Below, in pieces: positions 45,409 through 54,684 of a stretch of DNA of 64,000 nucleotides. The translations under genes and the position numbers were made by a program. This DNA is from Celeribacter baekdonensis B30 (GTDB taxonomy: Bacteria; Pseudomonadota; Alphaproteobacteria; Rhodobacterales; Rhodobacteraceae): contig NZ_AMRK01000006.1 of the NCBI RefSeq assembly GCF_000299875.1, positions 62,001-126,000 on the forward strand, read 5' to 3'. The notes beneath the pieces are model-generated. The model worked only from the letters and a program-made list of their open reading frames with translations, did no database searches and was not told the DNA's origin. The stretch's first letter is position 1. Each line of letters starts with the position of its first letter.

Positions 45409-46080
45409 GTGATCGAGTTTCATAATGCTGGCTACGGCTACGGGGGGCGAGAGCTTCTCACGGAGATGACGCTCTCGCTTGCGCCGGGCTCCTTTCACTT
45501 TTTAACCGGCCCGTCGGGGGCGGGCAAAACCACGTTCCTCAAACTGTGCTACCGCGAGCTTCAGGCGACGGCAGGGCGGGTTTCGATCCTTGGACAGGAC
45601 ACCCGCGAGATGGGGCGCGATGAGGTGGCCCAGCTCAGACGCAAGATCGGGGTGGTGCATCAGGATTGCCAGTTTCTGGATCATTTGAGTCTGGCCGAAA
45701 ATGTGGCCCTGCCTTTGACCGTGGCTGACCGGCCGCGCGACGATCAGGATCTGGTGGACCTTTTGGCCTGGGTTGGATTGACGGAACAGATCAAAGCCAA
45801 GCCGCCCGAACTCTCCGGCGGCGAACGCCAGCGCGCCGCTTTGGCGCGGGCGGTGATCATGTCCCCCGATGTGATTTTGGCCGACGAGCCGACCGGCAAC
45901 GTCGATTGGGAGATGTCTTTACGGCTGTTGCAATTGTTGGTCGAACTCAATCGCATGGGCAAAACCGTGGTGATTGCGACTCATGATATGCACTTGATCA
46001 GGCAAGCGAAATCGCAGGTGCAAGCGCGCGTTTTGCGGATTTCCAATCGACGCATCCAACAATCGGGGGCGGATCTATGA
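45409..46080 (+). CDS. ftsE: Cell division ATP-binding protein FtsE
   Basis: ATPase of the FtsEX complex that links the divisome to cell-wall hydrolases. The 223-aa product has Walker A GPSGAGKTTFLK (about 36-47), Q-loop region VHQDCQFLDHLSLAEN, ABC signature LSGGERQRAALARA (about 134-147), Walker B ILADEPTGNVD and the H-loop ATHD. I take the GTG at 45409 (VIEFHNAGYGYGG) as the start; a TTG two codons upstream is less likely. It overlaps ftsX by four bases. Confidence 0.92.
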   Translation: MIEFHNAGYGYGGRELLTEMTLSLAPGSFHFLTGPSGAGKTTFLKLCYRELQATAGRVSILGQDTREMGRDEVAQLRRKIGVVHQDCQFLDHLSLAENVALPLTVADRPRDDQDLVDLLAWVGLTEQIKAKPPELSGGERQRAALARAVIMSPDVILADEPTGNVDWEMSLRLLQLLVELNRMGKTVVIATHDMHLIRQAKSQVQARVLRISNRRIQQSGADL

Positions 46081-46976
46081 GAACCATTCTTTTGCCGTTC
46101 CTGAATTTTTCTGAAAGCGCGCAGGGCCGCGTTGTGCCACCCTCGGGTTTTACCGCGCGTCTGACGGTGCTGACCGCAGCGGCGATGGCGTTTTTGGCGG
46201 TGTTTGCGCTGGCTTTGTCTTTGGCGACGGGCCGATTGGCGGAGCGTTGGGGCAATGAGTTGGCGCGCGCTTCCACGGTACGCATTTCCGCGCCTGAAGA
46301 TCAGGTCGACGCTCAGATCAAGGCAACGCTTGATGTGCTGAACACCACGCCGGGCGTCGCCTCGGCGCGGGCGTTGAGCCGGGACGAAGAGATGGCGCTG
46401 CTTGAGCCATGGTTCGGCCCGTCTTTGCCGGTTGATACCCTGCCTTTGCCCGCACTGATCGAAGTGATCGAGACGGCGGAGGGTTATGATGGTGAAGGCC
46501 TGCGATTGCGTTTGGCCGGAGAAGCGCCCGGCGCGGTCCTTGATGATCATAGTCGTTGGCGTCGTCCTTTGATCAAGGCAGCCAGTCGGCTTCGGTTCTT
46601 GGGCTATGTGTCCTTGATCTTGATGGCGGGGGTGACGGCGGGGATGATCACCCTTGCCGCCAATGCCGCACTTGCCGCCAATGCCCAAGTGATCCGCACC
46701 CTGCGTCTTGTCGGGGCCACGGACAGCTATATCGCCCGCGCCTTTGAACGCCGCTTTACGGTGCGCGGCTTTACCGGGGCCGTCATCGGTGCGTTTTTCG
46801 GCACCGTTGCCGTTGCGCTTTTGCCCTCTGCGCAGCAAGAAGGTGGATTTCTCACCGGGCTCGGCTTTTCCGGGCTACAGTGGTTCTGGCCCTGTGTGAT
46901 CCCGCTGCTGGCGGCCTTCGTGGCGTTTCTGGCCACACGGTTTGCCGCGCTGCAAACCCTACGGAGATTGATGTGA
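46077..46976 (+). CDS. ftsX: Cell division protein FtsX
   Basis: Permease subunit of FtsEX. The 299-aa product has an N-terminal membrane helix (about 25-50), a periplasmic loop with STVRISAPEDQVDAQIKATL (about 63-82) and three further helices, including ANAQVIRTLRLVGATDSYIA (about 200-219), the typical FtsX cytoplasmic segment. The ATG overlaps the ftsE stop, and the TGA overlaps the ATG of plsC by one base. Confidence 0.9.
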   Translation: MRTILLPFLNFSESAQGRVVPPSGFTARLTVLTAAAMAFLAVFALALSLATGRLAERWGNELARASTVRISAPEDQVDAQIKATLDVLNTTPGVASARALSRDEEMALLEPWFGPSLPVDTLPLPALIEVIETAEGYDGEGLRLRLAGEAPGAVLDDHSRWRRPLIKAASRLRFLGYVSLILMAGVTAGMITLAANAALAANAQVIRTLRLVGATDSYIARAFERRFTVRGFTGAVIGAFFGTVAVALLPSAQQEGGFLTGLGFSGLQWFWPCVIPLLAAFVAFLATRFAALQTLRRLM

Positions 46977-47719
46977 TGCCCTATCCGATCCAATGGATTC
47001 TCTCTTTGATCTTCGTGGTTCAGATGTATCTGGCGATGCTTGTGCTGGCGATTGTCTTTACGCCCTTCGCAATGATCAACCGGGTCTATGCCTATGCCGC
47101 GTGTCGGACCTATTGCCGTTGGGTGCGGTTTTCGGCGCGCTGGCTCGTCGGGCTGCGCTCGGACATTCGGGGCGATATCCCAACAGATGAGGTTTTGATC
47201 GCCTCCAAACACCAAAGTTTTTTCGACATCATCATGATCGTTTCGGTCGTCCCGCGGCCAAAATTCATCATGAAAAAGCAACTGAGTTTGACCCCGATTG
47301 TTGGCTATTACGCCAAGCGCATCGGCTGTGTCGCAGTGGATCGCGGCAAGCGCGGGCAGGCGATCAAAAAGATGGTTGCGGATGTGAAATCCGGTTCCAC
47401 CTTGCCGGGGCAATTGATCATTTTCCCGCAAGGCACCCGAGTGGCTGCTGGAGTGCATATGCCGTATAAAGTGGGCACGGGTGTTCTGTATGAACAAACC
47501 GGGCAAGGCATCGTGCCCGCCGCCACCAATGTGGGCGTATTCTGGCCGCGTCGCGGCGTGTATCGCGCACGCGGTTTGGCCGTGGTCGAGTTCCTGCCCC
47601 GGATCACGCCAGGAAAGCCGATCAAAGAGGTTATGACAGAGCTGGAAGAGGTGATTGAAACTGCCTCTGATCAATTGATGGCTGAGGCTGGGTTTACGTT
47701 GCCGTCGCGTGCGACATAA
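46976..47719 (+). CDS. plsC: 1-acyl-sn-glycerol-3-phosphate acyltransferase
   Basis: Acylates lysophosphatidate to phosphatidate. The 247-aa product has an N-terminal hydrophobic segment, the HX4D catalytic motif as KHQSFFD (His near residue 77), the glycerol-phosphate motif FPQGTR (about 148-153; FPEGTR is more usual) and a C-terminal helical part. It follows plsY's reaction (6213-6806) in phospholipid synthesis. The start overlaps the ftsX stop by one base, so it is translated as part of the ftsEX unit. Confidence 0.92.
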   Translation: MPYPIQWILSLIFVVQMYLAMLVLAIVFTPFAMINRVYAYAACRTYCRWVRFSARWLVGLRSDIRGDIPTDEVLIASKHQSFFDIIMIVSVVPRPKFIMKKQLSLTPIVGYYAKRIGCVAVDRGKRGQAIKKMVADVKSGSTLPGQLIIFPQGTRVAAGVHMPYKVGTGVLYEQTGQGIVPAATNVGVFWPRRGVYRARGLAVVEFLPRITPGKPIKEVMTELEEVIETASDQLMAEAGFTLPSRAT

Positions 47720-47776
47720 TTCGTCATCGTTGTGTCATCCTTTCGGGCTAGGCCGCCTGTAAAAGGAAGATGCAAG

Positions 47777-48382
47777 ATGACGCCGATCAAAACCATTGAA
47801 GACCTTGAGGCGTTGTATGGTGTGCCCGGACCCGCCGCGACGCAAAAGGTGGCGCGTCGCGTCACACCGGAGTTTCGCATCTGGCTTGCCCGGTCGCGGT
47901 TTTGCATTCTCTCAACGGTGGGACCGGAGGGGACTGACGCCTCGCCGCGTGGCGACGACGGCGCTGTGGTGCGCGAATTGGATGCCGGGACGCTGGCTTT
48001 GCCGGATTGGCGTGGCAACAATCGGATCGACAGCCTGCGCAATATCGTCCGCGACCCTCGGGTCTCTTTGATGCTGTTTGTGCCGGGGTCCAATAATGTG
48101 GTGCGGATCAATGGCCGGGCGTTTGTCACCGGAGACGACGATCTGTGTCGGTCCTTTGAAAAGGACGGGCGTCATCCCCGGACCGTCATCGTGATCGAGA
48201 TTGCTGAGATTTACACCCAATGCGCGCGCGCTTTGATCCGCTCCGGGCTTTGGGCTGCGGGGGACGAAAGTGAAGGCCTGCCGAGTGTGGGCGATATTTT
48301 GGCGGCGCTGACCGAGGGCCGTGTCGGCGGCAAAGCCTATGACGAAGAATGGCCGGAGCGCGCCGCGAACAGCATGTGGTAA
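47777..48382 (+). CDS. Pyridoxamine 5'-phosphate oxidase-like flavoprotein
   Basis: The 201-aa product resembles the MSMEG_1061/PNPOx-like family: FCILSTVGPEGTDASPRGDD (about 46-65), LPDWRGNNRIDSLRNIVRDP (about 76-95) and VVRINGRAFVTGDDDL near 116. It probably binds FMN or F420, but the substrate is unknown. The ATG at 47777 follows AAAGGAAGATGCAAG. A 57-base gap separates it from plsC, so linkage to that operon is not certain. A bidirectional terminator follows. Confidence 0.82.
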   Translation: MTPIKTIEDLEALYGVPGPAATQKVARRVTPEFRIWLARSRFCILSTVGPEGTDASPRGDDGAVVRELDAGTLALPDWRGNNRIDSLRNIVRDPRVSLMLFVPGSNNVVRINGRAFVTGDDDLCRSFEKDGRHPRTVIVIEIAEIYTQCARALIRSGLWAAGDESEGLPSVGDILAALTEGRVGGKAYDEEWPERAANSMW

Positions 48383-48407
48383 AAACGCCGCGAGAAGGCG
48401 GCGTTTT
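48381..48407. terminator. Bidirectional terminator between the PNPOx-like gene and accA
   Basis: Perfect stem AAAACGCCGC / GCGGCGTTTT with a six-base loop GAGAAG. The A- and T-runs on either side let it act for both convergent genes. Confidence 0.85.
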
Positions 48408-48423
48408 GTCTGAAATAAATGTG

Positions 48424-49386
48424 TTAGGCCGCGAGTCCTTTTGACCCCACGTCCAGGAACTTCTTACGACGCTCTTTCAGGATCGCATCGGGCTTTTTCT
48501 TTTTCAGCGGTGCAAGCAGGGCTTCAATCGCTTTGCCAACGGCGGCGATGGTTGCTTGCGGGTCGCGTTGCGCGCCGCCCAGAGGTTCGGGAATAATCTG
48601 ATCAATCACGCCGAGTTTCTGCAAATCCTGCGCGGTCAGGCGCAGGGCCTCAGCCGCTTCGCGCATTTTCTCGGCGTCTTTCCAAAGGATCGAGGCGCAG
48701 CCTTCCGGCGTGATCACCGAATAGACCGAATGTTCCAACATCGCGACCTTATTGGCCGAGGCGAAGGCGACTGCCCCGCCAGAACCGCCTTCGCCAATGA
48801 TCACGGAGATCAGCGGGACTTTCAGTTGCAGGCATTTTTCCGTCGAGCGGGCGATGGCTTCGGATTGACCGCGCTCTTCGGCGCCTTTGCCGGGGTAGGC
48901 ACCGGGGGTGTCGACCAAAGTGATCACCGGAAGGCCAAACCGATCCGCAAGCTCCATCAAACGGATGGCTTTGCGGTAGCCTTCGGGGCGCGCCATGCCG
49001 AAATTGCGTTCGATGCGCGATTTGGTGTCATGGCCCTTTTCCTGACCGATGACTACAACGGGCTGATCATTAAACCGGGCCAGGCCGCCCATCACCGCAT
49101 GGTCATCAGCGAAATTGCGGTCTCCCGCCAAGGGGGTGTATTCGGTAAAAAGCGCCTCGATATAGTCGCGGCAATGCGGACGATCCGGATGACGCGCGAC
49201 CTGGCATTTGCGCCAAGGACTCAAACCTTTGTAGAGGTCTTTCAAGATGTCGGCAGCTTTCTTATCAAGGCCGGCGGCCTCTTTTTCCACATCCATCTCC
49301 GCATTGGCCCGCGCCAAGGCGCGCAGTTCTTCGGCTTTGCCTTCGATTTCCGCAAGGGGTTTTTCGAATTCGAGATAATGGGTCAT
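48424..49386 (-). CDS. accA: Acetyl-CoA carboxylase carboxyltransferase subunit alpha
   Basis: Transfers the carboxyl group from carboxybiotin to acetyl-CoA to make malonyl-CoA. The 320-aa product has the AccA helical N-terminus [20 protein letters not shown], then [18 protein letters not shown] (about 75-92), [18 protein letters not shown] near 100, [20 protein letters not shown] (about 161-180) and [20 protein letters not shown] near 200. The ATG at 49386 (MTHYLEFEK) is typical. The partner accD is not in the window. Confidence 0.95.
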   Translation of the reverse strand: MTHYLEFEKPLAEIEGKAEELRALARANAEMDVEKEAAGLDKKAADILKDLYKGLSPWRKCQVARHPDRPHCRDYIEALFTEYTPLAGDRNFADDHAVMGGLARFNDQPVVVIGQEKGHDTKSRIERNFGMARPEGYRKAIRLMELADRFGLPVITLVDTPGAYPGKGAEERGQSEAIARSTEKCLQLKVPLISVIIGEGGSGGAVAFASANKVAMLEHSVYSVITPEGCASILWKDAEKMREAAEALRLTAQDLQKLGVIDQIIPEPLGGAQRDPQATIAAVGKAIEALLAPLKKKKPDAILKERRKKFLDVGSKGLAA

Positions 49387-49499
49387 GCTGTACTCCGACA
49401 CTGGTCTTGTCTGTATATGGCGATTTTCGCGCGCCGGTGCAACTCGGCAAGATTTGCAAAGCGCATCTATGCGAGGACAAGGGGCGAAAGGGGCAAAAA

Positions 49500-50345
49500 A
49501 TGGCACAAGATTACGATCATCGACTGTTGCGCGTGCTCACCTATATCGAGGCCAATTTGGAAGGGGATTTGTCGCTGGACCAATTGGCGGAGGTGGCCGC
49601 GCTCAGCCGATTCCATTTTCATCGGGTGTTTCGCGCGATGACCGGGGAAACCGTGGCACAGGCGGTGCGGCGCGTGCGGTTGCGCGCTGCGGCGGCTGAA
49701 TTGTTGCGCGGAGGTGAGCCGATTGAGGCAATCGCCGCCCGCCATGGCTATCCCAATCTGTCCAGTTTTTCGCGCGCCTTTCGCGATCAAAATGGAATGA
49801 GCCCCGGCGCGTTTCGGGAGCGTGGCTTTGTCACGCCCCAGCCGTTGTCCGAGACACTGCCACGGCAAAAGGAGTTTACCATGTACGACATCGACATTCG
49901 CGATATGCCCGCCCATCGCCTCGCTGCGATTGCGCATCTGGGCGATTATATGAAAGTGAACCAAGCCTTTGGCAAAGCCGGTGCCGTGTTTGGCGCGCGC
50001 GGGATGATGCAACAGGCAGGGCCGATGATTGGTGTCTATCTGGACGATCCGTCCTCGGTGCCTTTGGACGCGTTGCGCTCCTATGCGGGGATGAGTGTGC
50101 CGGAGGGGGCCTTGATCGAAGAGCCATTGGAGGAGATTGCTTTGGTCGGCGGCAAATATGCGGTTTTGCGCTATGTTGGCCCCTATGAGGGCCTGTCCAA
50201 TGCCTATGCCACGCTGTTTGGGTCGTGGTTGCCGCAAAGCGGCGAAGTGCCTCGCGATGCGCCGCCTTATGAGCTTTATGAAAACACGCCGATGGACACA
50301 GCTCCCGAGGATTTGGTCACGCTGATCTGCGTGCCTTTGCAGTAA
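49500..50345 (+). CDS. AraC-family regulator with GyrI-like ligand domain
   Basis: The 281-aa product has two AraC helix-turn-helix units (about 7-105; [20 protein letters not shown] and [20 protein letters not shown]), a short linker, and a C-terminal GyrI-like small-molecule binding domain (about 125-281) starting [20 protein letters not shown]. Proteins of this layout (Rob/SbmC-like) sense small molecules or drugs. The ATG at 49500 follows a GAAAGGGG site. It is divergent from accA across a 113-base gap. Confidence 0.88.
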   Translation: MAQDYDHRLLRVLTYIEANLEGDLSLDQLAEVAALSRFHFHRVFRAMTGETVAQAVRRVRLRAAAAELLRGGEPIEAIAARHGYPNLSSFSRAFRDQNGMSPGAFRERGFVTPQPLSETLPRQKEFTMYDIDIRDMPAHRLAAIAHLGDYMKVNQAFGKAGAVFGARGMMQQAGPMIGVYLDDPSSVPLDALRSYAGMSVPEGALIEEPLEEIALVGGKYAVLRYVGPYEGLSNAYATLFGSWLPQSGEVPRDAPPYELYENTPMDTAPEDLVTLICVPLQ

Positions 50346-50378
50346 AAAATGCGCCCTGAGGATTGCTCCCCAGGGCGC
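50345..50378 (-). terminator. Intrinsic terminator after malyl-CoA lyase
   Basis: Stem GCGCCCTG / CAGGGCGC (12-base loop), followed on the minus strand by ATTTTTTA. It lies about 45 bases after the mcl stop. Confidence 0.8.
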
Positions 50379-50423
50379 GCGTCACCTCAACAGTCAGGGC
50401 CTCCCCGCCCCAGCCGGAGGAGA

Positions 50424-51383
50424 TCAGCTCTTGGCGATCAATTCGGACTGGGCCACGATGACCTCAGCCTGTTTGATCGACGCGATGTCAACGAGCCGGC
50501 CTTTGTACACGGTCGCGCCTTCGCCATTGGCTTTGGCGATTTCCATTGCGGCCAAAATCTCGCGGGCCTCTGCGACGGCTTCCTCGGAGGGGGTGAACAC
50601 CTCATTGGCCAAGGCGATCTGTTTCGGGTGGATCGCCCATTTGCCGACCATGCCCAATGTTGCGGAGCGGCGCGCCTGTGCGCGGTAGCCTTCGTCATCG
50701 GAGAAATCGCCAAACGGACCATCGACCGGCAACACACCATGGGTGCGACAGGCGGCGACGATGGCGGTCTGGGCCCAATGCCACGGATCGGAATAGTGGC
50801 GGGTGTCGCCGTGCAGCATGTAGTAGTTTTCTTGTGTGCCGCCGATACCCGTGGTTTGCATGCCCATGCTTGCGGCAAAATCCGCAGCACCAAGGCTCAT
50901 CGCCACCATGCGTGGGGAGCTTGCGGCGATCGCTTCGACATGGGCAATACCCGCCGCCGATTCGATGATCACTTCGAAATTGATCCGCTTGGTCCGGCCC
51001 TTGGCGCGCTCAATTGCGGTGACCAAGGCATCAACGGCATAAATGTCCTCGGCACAACCGACTTTCGGGATCATGATCTGATCCAGACGCTCACCGGCCT
51101 GTTCCAAAAGATCGACCACATCGCGATACCAATAGGGGGTGTCGAGCGAGTTGATCCGCACGGCCAGCGTTTTCTTGCCCCAATCAATCGTGTTGATGGC
51201 TTCGATGATATTGGCGCGGGCGATGTCTTTGTCGGACGGCGCGACAGAATCCTCAAGGTCGAGGTTGATCACATCCGCGTCCGATGCCGCCATTTTCGGG
51301 AACAGTTTGGTGTTTGAGCCTGGGCCAAAAAGTTGGCACCGGTTTGGCCGTTCCACGGGGGTGGGCTGAAGGCGGAAGGACAT
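50424..51383 (-). CDS. mcl1: L-malyl-CoA/beta-methylmalyl-CoA lyase
   Basis: Cleaves beta-methylmalyl-CoA to glyoxylate and propionyl-CoA, and malyl-CoA to glyoxylate and acetyl-CoA, in the ethylmalonyl-CoA pathway. The 319-aa CitE-like product has CQLFGPGSNTKLFPKMAAS (about 16-34), INLDLEDSVAPSDKD with the metal Asp, FEVIIESAAGIAHVEAIAAS (about 133-152) with its Glu, and GKWAIHPKQIALAN near 265. Length equals that of characterised Rhodobacter Mcl1. The ATG at 51383 has GGCGGAAGGAC upstream. Confidence 0.93.
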   Translation of the reverse strand: MSFRLQPTPVERPNRCQLFGPGSNTKLFPKMAASDADVINLDLEDSVAPSDKDIARANIIEAINTIDWGKKTLAVRINSLDTPYWYRDVVDLLEQAGERLDQIMIPKVGCAEDIYAVDALVTAIERAKGRTKRINFEVIIESAAGIAHVEAIAASSPRMVAMSLGAADFAASMGMQTTGIGGTQENYYMLHGDTRHYSDPWHWAQTAIVAACRTHGVLPVDGPFGDFSDDEGYRAQARRSATLGMVGKWAIHPKQIALANEVFTPSEEAVAEAREILAAMEIAKANGEGATVYKGRLVDIASIKQAEVIVAQSELIAKS

Positions 51384-51661
51384 GTCGGTTCCTTTCGGTA
51401 ACGATGTTTCTAAATTGATGTTCGCATTGATATAATCTTGCGCAAATATCCGCAAGAGTCATTTTGCTCCTGCGGCAAATCCCGCATCAGTCCACAAACC
51501 AAGTTTATTTTTTGCCTATTTTGTACACATAAGAAAGTATCTCCCGAGAATATGAAATAAATGACGTATTTATCCCAAAAGGACAGCGTTGCTGCCCAAT
51601 TTTCGAAGCACATTGCAGCGATTCACCAGCACACTCATTCAAACGCAACTGGAGAGCTGCC

Positions 51662-52663
51662 ATGATTGAAACGCCATACCTTCTTTTCCTCGGTGACGCC
51701 CCTGACCAACTGGCCGCAAAAGTGGCGCAGGGGATCAAGGACTGGCGCCCGGAATTTGCCCTTGGTCAATTCCGTATGGACGGCTGCAAAGCCGATATGA
51801 AATTGCCCGACATGGACCTCACCGAGGCCAAAGCGGCGGGCGCAAAGACGCTGGTGATCGGTGTGGCCAACCGGGGTGGCGTGATCAGCCCGGCTTGGAA
51901 AAAAGTTCTGATCCAGGCGCTGGAGGAGGGGTTCGATCTGGCATCGGGCCTTCATAACCTGCTGCGCGACGAGGAAGACCTCGTCGCCGTGGCCAAAGCC
52001 TGCGGTCGCACGTTGCATGACGTGCGTGTCCCTTCGGTGAAATACCCCATTGCCAATGGCGTAAAGCGGTCCGGCAAACGCTGTTTGGCTGTTGGCACCG
52101 ATTGTTCGGTGGGGAAAATGTACACCGCGCTGGCAATGGACGCGGAAATGCGCGCTCAGGGAATGAAATCCACCTTCCGCGCCACGGGTCAGACCGGCAT
52201 TCTGATCACCGGCGACGGCGTTCCTTTGGACGCGGTTGTGGCCGATTTCATGGCGGGATCGATCGAATATCTGACGCCCGACAATGACGATGATCATTGG
52301 GATTTGATTGAGGGTCAGGGCAGCCTGTTCCACGTCTCTTATTCTGGCGTGACCATGGCTTTGGTTCATGGCGGTCAACCGGATGCGCTGATCCTGTGTC
52401 ACGAACCGACCCGCGAACATATGCGCGGCCTGCCGGGATATGCTTTGCCGACGCTTGAAGCGCTGCGCGATGTGGCGCTGACCTTGGCCAAAGTGGCAAA
52501 CCCGGACTGTGTCGTGGTTGGCATCTCCGTGAACACCCAACACATGTCCGAAGAAGAGGCTGTCGCCTATCTCGGGCGGGTTGAAGCCGAGATGGGCCTG
52601 CCCGCGGTCGATCCGTTCCGCCATGGCGCGGCGCGTCTGGTCGCAGCATTGGCGAACGTCTAA
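51662..52663 (+). CDS. dgcN: D-glutamate N-acetyltransferase DgcN (DUF1611)
   Basis: Acetylates D-glutamate at the start of the DgcN-DgcA D-glutamate catabolic pathway of marine proteobacteria. The 333-aa product has the DUF1611 pattern: IGVANRGGVISPAWKK (about 65-80), a P-loop-like AVGTDCSVGKMYTALAMDAE (about 141-160), FRATGQTGILITGDGVPLDA and LCHEPTREHMRGLPGY near 245. The ATG follows GGAGAGCTGCC. It is the first gene of a three-gene unit with dgcA and a D-amino acid transaminase, and divergent from mcl1 across 278 bases that hold both promoters. Confidence 0.88.
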   Translation: MIETPYLLFLGDAPDQLAAKVAQGIKDWRPEFALGQFRMDGCKADMKLPDMDLTEAKAAGAKTLVIGVANRGGVISPAWKKVLIQALEEGFDLASGLHNLLRDEEDLVAVAKACGRTLHDVRVPSVKYPIANGVKRSGKRCLAVGTDCSVGKMYTALAMDAEMRAQGMKSTFRATGQTGILITGDGVPLDAVVADFMAGSIEYLTPDNDDDHWDLIEGQGSLFHVSYSGVTMALVHGGQPDALILCHEPTREHMRGLPGYALPTLEALRDVALTLAKVANPDCVVVGISVNTQHMSEEEAVAYLGRVEAEMGLPAVDPFRHGAARLVAALANV

Positions 52664-52671
52664 GATTAAAC

Positions 52672-52693
52672 GAGGGCGTCTTCGGGCGCCCTC
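52672..52693 (+). terminator. Hairpin between dgcN and dgcA
   Basis: Stem GAGGGCG / CGCCCTC with loop TCTTCGGG, eight bases after the dgcN stop. There is no T-run, so it may be a processing or partial termination site that sets the ratio of dgcN to dgcA expression. Confidence 0.45.
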
Positions 52694-52728
52694 ATGTTTA
52701 GGCCCTCATATTTGTTAGGGAAGAGTTC

Positions 52729-53697
52729 ATGACCAAGCTCACCGTCACCTCCGAGAGTTTCCGCTTGGCCGAGGTCTTTACCATCTCGCGCGGGTCGCGC
52801 ACCGAGGCCAAAGTCCTGACCGTGCGCGCCACCGATGGCGATCTGATGGGGTGGGGCGAATGCGTGCCTTATGCGCGCTATGGCGAAAGCCTTGAGAGCG
52901 TCACGGAGGAAATCATGACGCTGCCCGAGGACATCACGCGCGCGACCCTGCAAGAGGCGCTTCACCCCGGTGCCGCGCGCAACGCGGTGGATTGTGCGCT
53001 TTGGGATTTGGAAGCAAAGCGGGCCGGAAAACGCGTGTGGCAGATGTTGGGCCTGCCCGCGCCGATCCCGATGATCACCGCTTACACGCTCTCGCTCGGC
53101 ACGCCCGAAAGCATGGAGGCCGCTGCCGCCAAACATGCTCATCGGCCGCTGTTGAAAATCAAACTCGGCACGCCCGATGACATGGCCCGGCTTGAGGCGG
53201 TGCGTCGCGGCGCGCCAAAATCGAAAATTATTGTGGACGCGAACGAGGGGTGGTCCGCCGAGGTCTATTCGGACCTTGCGCCGCATTTGGTGCGGCTTGG
53301 CGTGCAGCTTGTGGAGCAACCCTTGCCTGCGGGGCAGGATGATATGTTGGCGGAGATTGCGAGACCCCTTCCGGTCTGCGCCGACGAATCCTGTCATGAT
53401 CGGGCGAGTCTCCCGGAGTTGAAGGGCAAATACGATGTCATCAACATCAAGCTCGACAAAACCGGGGGGCTCACCGAGGCCTTGGAATTGCGCAATGCGG
53501 CAAGGGCCGAGGGCTACGGCATCATGGTCGGCTGTATGGTCGGGACGTCTTTGGCGATGGCACCTGCGGTGCTTGTCGCCCAAGGGGCGCGCGTTGTGGA
53601 CCTTGACGGACCTCTGCTTTTGGCCGAAGACCGTGCCGAACCATTAAAATTCGACGCGGAGGGCGTTCACCCGCCTGTTCGCGCGCTTTGGGGCTAA
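52729..53697 (+). CDS. dgcA: N-acetyl-D-glutamate racemase DgcA (enolase superfamily)
   Basis: Converts N-acetyl-D-glutamate to N-acetyl-L-glutamate. The 322-aa enolase-superfamily product has the catalytic KxK (LLKIKLGT, about 142-149), metal ligands in VDANEGW (about 169-175), VEQPL and CADESCH, and the second catalytic Lys in INIKLDKTGG (about 237-246). The layout is that of dipeptide epimerases, so that activity is an alternative, but the dgcN neighbour strongly favours DgcA. It follows dgcN after 65 bases. Confidence 0.87.
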   Translation: MTKLTVTSESFRLAEVFTISRGSRTEAKVLTVRATDGDLMGWGECVPYARYGESLESVTEEIMTLPEDITRATLQEALHPGAARNAVDCALWDLEAKRAGKRVWQMLGLPAPIPMITAYTLSLGTPESMEAAAAKHAHRPLLKIKLGTPDDMARLEAVRRGAPKSKIIVDANEGWSAEVYSDLAPHLVRLGVQLVEQPLPAGQDDMLAEIARPLPVCADESCHDRASLPELKGKYDVINIKLDKTGGLTEALELRNAARAEGYGIMVGCMVGTSLAMAPAVLVAQGARVVDLDGPLLLAEDRAEPLKFDAEGVHPPVRALWG

Positions 53698-53721
53698 GCC
53701 CCGTCATTTAAGGAGATCATG

Positions 53722-54582
53722 ATGACGCGCACCGTCTATGTGAACGGCGAATACCTGCCGGAAACCGAGGCCAAAGTATCCATTTTCGACCGTGGCTTCC
53801 TGATGGCGGATGCGGTGTATGAGGTCACATCGGTGATCGGCGGCAAGTTGATCGACTTTGCCGGCCACACCGCGCGTCTCGAACGCTCGCTGTCTGAACT
53901 TGAGATGGCGTCCCCGGTCACCATGGACGAACTGTTGGCGATCCACCGGGAATTGATCGTGAAAAACAACATCGACGAGGGCGGTGTCTATCTTCAGATC
54001 ACCCGTGGTGCTGGCTCTGACCGTGATTTCGTCTGGCCGGACCCCGAAGAGGTGCCGGGCGGTATCGTGCTATTCACCTTCGCCAAGCCGCTTTTGAATT
54101 CCAAAACCATGGACGAGGGCATCAAGGTGATTTCCGTCGAGGACCTGCGTTGGGGTCGTCGCGACATCAAAACCACCCAACTTCTCTACCCGTCTTTTGC
54201 CAAGATGCAGGCGAAACGCGCCGGGTGTTCAGATGCGTGGCTGGTTGAAGATGGCTTTGTGACCGAGGGCTACGCCAACAACGCCTATATCGTTAAAGAT
54301 GGCACGATCATCACCCGCCAACTGTCCAGCGACATCCTTCACGGCATCACCCGTGCCGCGATCCTGCGCTTTGCCGAAGAGGCGCAGATCAAGGTCGAGG
54401 AACGTCCCTTTACCATTGCCGAGGCGCAAGAGGCGGATGAGGCATTCGTGACCTCCGCGACCGGGTTCTCCCAGCCGGTGATCGAGATTGATGGCGAGAT
54501 GATTGCCGATGGCACACCGGGCCCCATCGCCAAGCGCCTGCGTGAGATTTACGTCGAAGAGATGCTGAAAACCGCGATTTGA
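53722..54582 (+). CDS. D-amino acid transaminase (class IV)
   Basis: PLP enzyme of fold type IV that moves the amino group of D-amino acids (such as D-alanine or D-aspartate) to 2-oxoglutarate, giving D-glutamate. The 286-aa product has FDRGFLMADAVYEV (about 21-34), the PLP lysine in RRDIKTTQLLYPSFAK (Lys near residue 148) and FVTEGYANNAYIVKDG (about 176-191) with the conserved Glu. Of two adjacent ATGs I prefer 53722, six bases after AAGGAG. Its product would feed dgcN and dgcA directly. Confidence 0.88.
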   Translation: MTRTVYVNGEYLPETEAKVSIFDRGFLMADAVYEVTSVIGGKLIDFAGHTARLERSLSELEMASPVTMDELLAIHRELIVKNNIDEGGVYLQITRGAGSDRDFVWPDPEEVPGGIVLFTFAKPLLNSKTMDEGIKVISVEDLRWGRRDIKTTQLLYPSFAKMQAKRAGCSDAWLVEDGFVTEGYANNAYIVKDGTIITRQLSSDILHGITRAAILRFAEEAQIKVEERPFTIAEAQEADEAFVTSATGFSQPVIEIDGEMIADGTPGPIAKRLREIYVEEMLKTAI

Positions 54583-54598
54583 TCCGATTGTTTTCATG

Positions 54599-54637
54599 TA
54601 AAAGGCACCGTCTCTCGCGAGGCGGTGCCTTTTTCGT
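54599..54637. terminator. Bidirectional terminator after the transaminase gene
   Basis: Stem AAAAGGCACCG / CGGTGCCTTTT with a 12-base loop. The T-run on the plus strand serves the transaminase gene, and the four Ts on the minus strand could serve the convergent RTX gene. Confidence 0.85.
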
Positions 54638-54684
54638 GTCTTACCGTCGGGGTCAGGCCCTGGGTGCCTTGAAAGCCGTGCCTT

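Noticed and set aside
50345-50378. Hairpin after the AraC/GyrI gene considered as its terminator
   Set aside because: The T-run is on the minus strand, so it fits the convergent malyl-CoA lyase gene better; the plus strand has no Ts after the stem.
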